Assembly (NCBI GenBank): GCA_963751395.1
Contig: CAVVUC010000001.1
Coordinates: forward strand, 1,054,001 to 1,118,000
From: CAVVUC01 sp963751395
Lineage (GTDB): Bacteria; Verrucomicrobiota; Verrucomicrobiia; Chthoniobacterales; Chthoniobacteraceae
DNA length: 64,000 nucleotides
Direction of reading: 5' to 3'
Positions within the stretch are counted from its first letter, which is position 1; the number at the start of each line of letters is the position of its first letter. The notes beneath the pieces were generated by a model that was given only the letters and a program-made list of their open reading frames with translations, was not told where the DNA came from and did not search any database. This document shows positions 62,346 through 64,000 of this stretch, piece by piece. A program made the translations under genes and the position numbers.

Positions 62346-63580
62346 GGTTGAATGTTCGGAATGGTGGAGGCGTGAAGCGGCTCGGGAAGCTCGGGCGCGC
62401 CGAGCAGGGATTGCAGTTGCGACTCGGTTGTCTGCTGCCAGTTGAGCTGGTCGATGTGCCACCGGGCCATCTCGCTCAGTGACGTGAGTGCGGGTGTGAG
62501 TTTGCCGGCGCGTTCCGGCTTCTTCGATTCGTCCACGATGAACTTGTATGCCTCGATCGCGCGAGGCGGGAGGCGCATGCGCTCGAAGCAGAGAGCCATC
62601 TGGTAAACCACCGGCCACTGCCACTCGGGATCGTTGTTCAGTCGCGCCAGCGATTGGTAAATCGTGAGGGCGCTGATGAAATCACCCTGCTGGTAGAACT
62701 GGTTGGCGAATTCGTTGCCCGTCTTTTTCTGCCAGTAGGCCCAGGTTTCCGGGTCCTGATCCTGTTTCGGCTTTTGGTTGCGCAGCAGCTCCAGAACTTG
62801 CTCCAGCGCTTCCTTGGGTTTGTTTGTCGATTTGAGCGACGTCGCGAGAATGAAGCGGCTTTCGGCCAGCTTTTTGTCGTCGGGAAATTCGCGGACGAAG
62901 GCTTGCGCCGAGACGATCGAATTTGGGAAATCGCCGAGCAGGAACTGGCAGTAGAGCGATTTGAAATGCACCCGGGCTTTGTCCTCGGAGTTGAGGTCGA
63001 GAACCTTGATCAGCTTGAAATACTTCGCGGCCTGCGCGTAGTCGCCCATGAGAAAGTAAGTGTCCGCGATCTCGAATTGCGCCTTGAGCGTGGCGGTTTT
63101 GTAAGTCGCGAGGTTTTCCTTCTGCACTTTCAGCACCGAGTTCAGGACGCTGTAGTAGCGGTTGATCGCGAGTTGATACGCGCCGGAATCGCGGTAAAGA
63201 CCGCCGAGTTTCAGCAGGATTTGATACGCCTGCGGATCGCGCGGAAACATCCGGCTGAACTGCTCGTAGATGGCAATGGCTTTCGGGCAGGATTTCTTCT
63301 GTTCAAAATATGCGGCGAACTGCAGCAGGCCATCGCGCTTCTCCAAGTCGGGAGCCTCCACGTTGAGCATGCGTTCGTAGAATGTTTCCGCCAGCGCGGG
63401 ATTGTTCCGGTCGAGCGCGGATTTCGCGAGGTTCAGGAAGCCGGTGATTTCGGCGCGAGCCGCATCGAGCTTCGAGGAAGGCAGAGCTTCCGGCACTGCG
63501 ATCCCGGCTTCCTCGTCACTGGCGAGTGCAGGCGCCACGGCGGCGAGAATCAGGAGGAAAATGATGCGCAGATGCTTCAT
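62342..63580 (-). CDS. Exported TPR-repeat protein
   Basis: 412 residues with a clear signal peptide (HLRIIFLLILAAVAPALA). At least eight TPR units follow, such as NPALAETFYERMLNVE, CPKAIAIYEQFSRMFPRDPQAYQILLKLGGLY and GDYAQAAKYFKLIKVLDLNSEDKARVHFKSLYCQF. Periplasmic scaffold-type protein. Middle gene of a three-gene operon; function unknown, possibly linked to the envelope or to secretion. Confidence 0.8.
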   Translation of the reverse strand: MKHLRIIFLLILAAVAPALASDEEAGIAVPEALPSSKLDAARAEITGFLNLAKSALDRNNPALAETFYERMLNVEAPDLEKRDGLLQFAAYFEQKKSCPKAIAIYEQFSRMFPRDPQAYQILLKLGGLYRDSGAYQLAINRYYSVLNSVLKVQKENLATYKTATLKAQFEIADTYFLMGDYAQAAKYFKLIKVLDLNSEDKARVHFKSLYCQFLLGDFPNSIVSAQAFVREFPDDKKLAESRFILATSLKSTNKPKEALEQVLELLRNQKPKQDQDPETWAYWQKKTGNEFANQFYQQGDFISALTIYQSLARLNNDPEWQWPVVYQMALCFERMRLPPRAIEAYKFIVDESKKPERAGKLTPALTSLSEMARWHIDQLNWQQTTESQLQSLLGAPELPEPLHASTIPNIQP

Positions 63581-63598
63581 GGGGAGTCGCCAATCTGG

Positions 63599-64000
63599 CT
63601 ATTCACTGCGATAGGTCGCCTTCGAGCGTTCGCCTTTTTGCATCACAGCCGGCTCGAAGATCGGGTCGAACAAGTGGCGATTCGGATGGGGGGCGTTGTA
63701 AGGATTTTTGTAATACTCCAGAACCTCGTCGGGCGTCTTGTTGAAATCGGGTGCATCCGCTGGAAGCGGGACCGGCGCGCTGCCGTCCGGCGCATGCTCC
63801 GGCGGGGCGGTGGAGGATTTGCTCTCAATCCTGTTCTCGGCGGCGGGAGTTGCGGCCGTGCTCGCGTCGGGGTGCGCTGTTTGTCCGGTTGACGGCGGCT
63901 CTTCCTTTTTCTCAGCCGGCTTCGGGAGCGGTGGGGCATCGCGATGGGCGCAATCCGCGATCGGCTCCCCGAAACGAAGAGGCTTGGGACCGCCGTTCGC
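63599..64000 (-). CDS. Partial CDS running off the right edge (5' end missing)
   Basis: 134 codons are open from the window edge to the stop at 63599, with no start inside the window. The visible part is Pro/Ala/Thr/Glu-rich (KPAEKKEEPPSTGQT, STAPPEHAPDGSAPVPLPADA), then DFNKTPDEVLEYYKNPYNAPHPNRHLFDPIFEPAVM. The low-complexity linker suggests a periplasm-spanning or secreted protein. Its stop lies 18 bases before the TPR gene start, so it is likely co-transcribed. No family recognised. Confidence 0.6.
   Translation of the reverse strand, partial: ANGGPKPLRFGEPIADCAHRDAPPLPKPAEKKEEPPSTGQTAHPDASTAATPAAENRIESKSSTAPPEHAPDGSAPVPLPADAPDFNKTPDEVLEYYKNPYNAPHPNRHLFDPIFEPAVMQKGERSKATYRSE

Overview
The window looks like a chromosomal piece of a member of the Verrucomicrobiota, probably a Chthoniobacterales/Terrimicrobium-like lineage. 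This rests on the combination of secreted PEP-CTERM proteins built from autotransporter-type beta-strand repeats, many secreted sulfatases and glycoside hydrolases, a single pseudopilin-like gene, a GntR-HTH/LacI-sensor hybrid regulator, TIGR03790 and DUF2851 proteins, and a nusA-infB-rbfA-nrnA-truB-ribF operon. The phylum call is from gene content only; no rRNA gene is present.

Layout. 1-0.7 kb: two small fragments resembling the sigma-54 RpoN box, then a dispersed repeat (607-705). 0.86-18.8 kb: a carbohydrate-utilisation locus with a regulator, two formylglycine sulfatases, GH43, two GH128-type proteins, a GH2-like TIM-barrel protein and a large GH2 beta-galactosidase. These probably degrade a sulfated, galactose- and beta-1,3-glucan-containing polysaccharide outside the cytoplasm. 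Between the intact genes lie at least four broken or fused remnants (GH42, a Cel_N/sialate-esterase fusion, a GH29-like piece, a discoidin-like piece). One GH128 protein has seven YCF48/BNR-type repeats inserted into its catalytic barrel. 19.1-28.5 kb: two paralogous giant PEP-CTERM proteins. Each is followed by the same two-hairpin RNA-like structure, with conserved loops and different but compensating stems.

28.77-35.5 kb: a second copy of the dispersed repeat, then a decayed integrative element: integrase remnant, broken transposase, HTH protein, Toprim/primase-like gene with a frameshift, DUF3987 protein with an altered P-loop, and four small unknown genes. It lies on the 3' side of a tRNA-Gly(TCC) gene. 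35.7-49.7 kb: ordinary chromosomal genes (TPR membrane protein, MBL hydrolases, Amt transporter, AsmA-like protein, inactive rhomboid, GTP-type PEP carboxykinase, TIGR03790 and DUF2851). 49.7-52.3 kb: recN, whose first ~200 bp are duplicated on the other side of a RelE-type toxin-antitoxin pair. 52.7-60.5 kb: DUF2270 protein, then the transcription/translation operon nusA-infB-rbfA-nrnA-truB-ribF, preceded by a terminator-like hairpin. infB, nrnA and truB carry nine frame breaks, all explainable by duplicated single bases in short runs, which points to sequence error more than real decay. 60.5-64 kb: a class-III aminotransferase and a three-gene TPR/coiled-coil operon running off the window end.

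The most novel-looking items are the twin 3' structured RNA motif, the beta-propeller-in-barrel GH128 protein, and the toxin-antitoxin insertion bracketed by a recN duplication.
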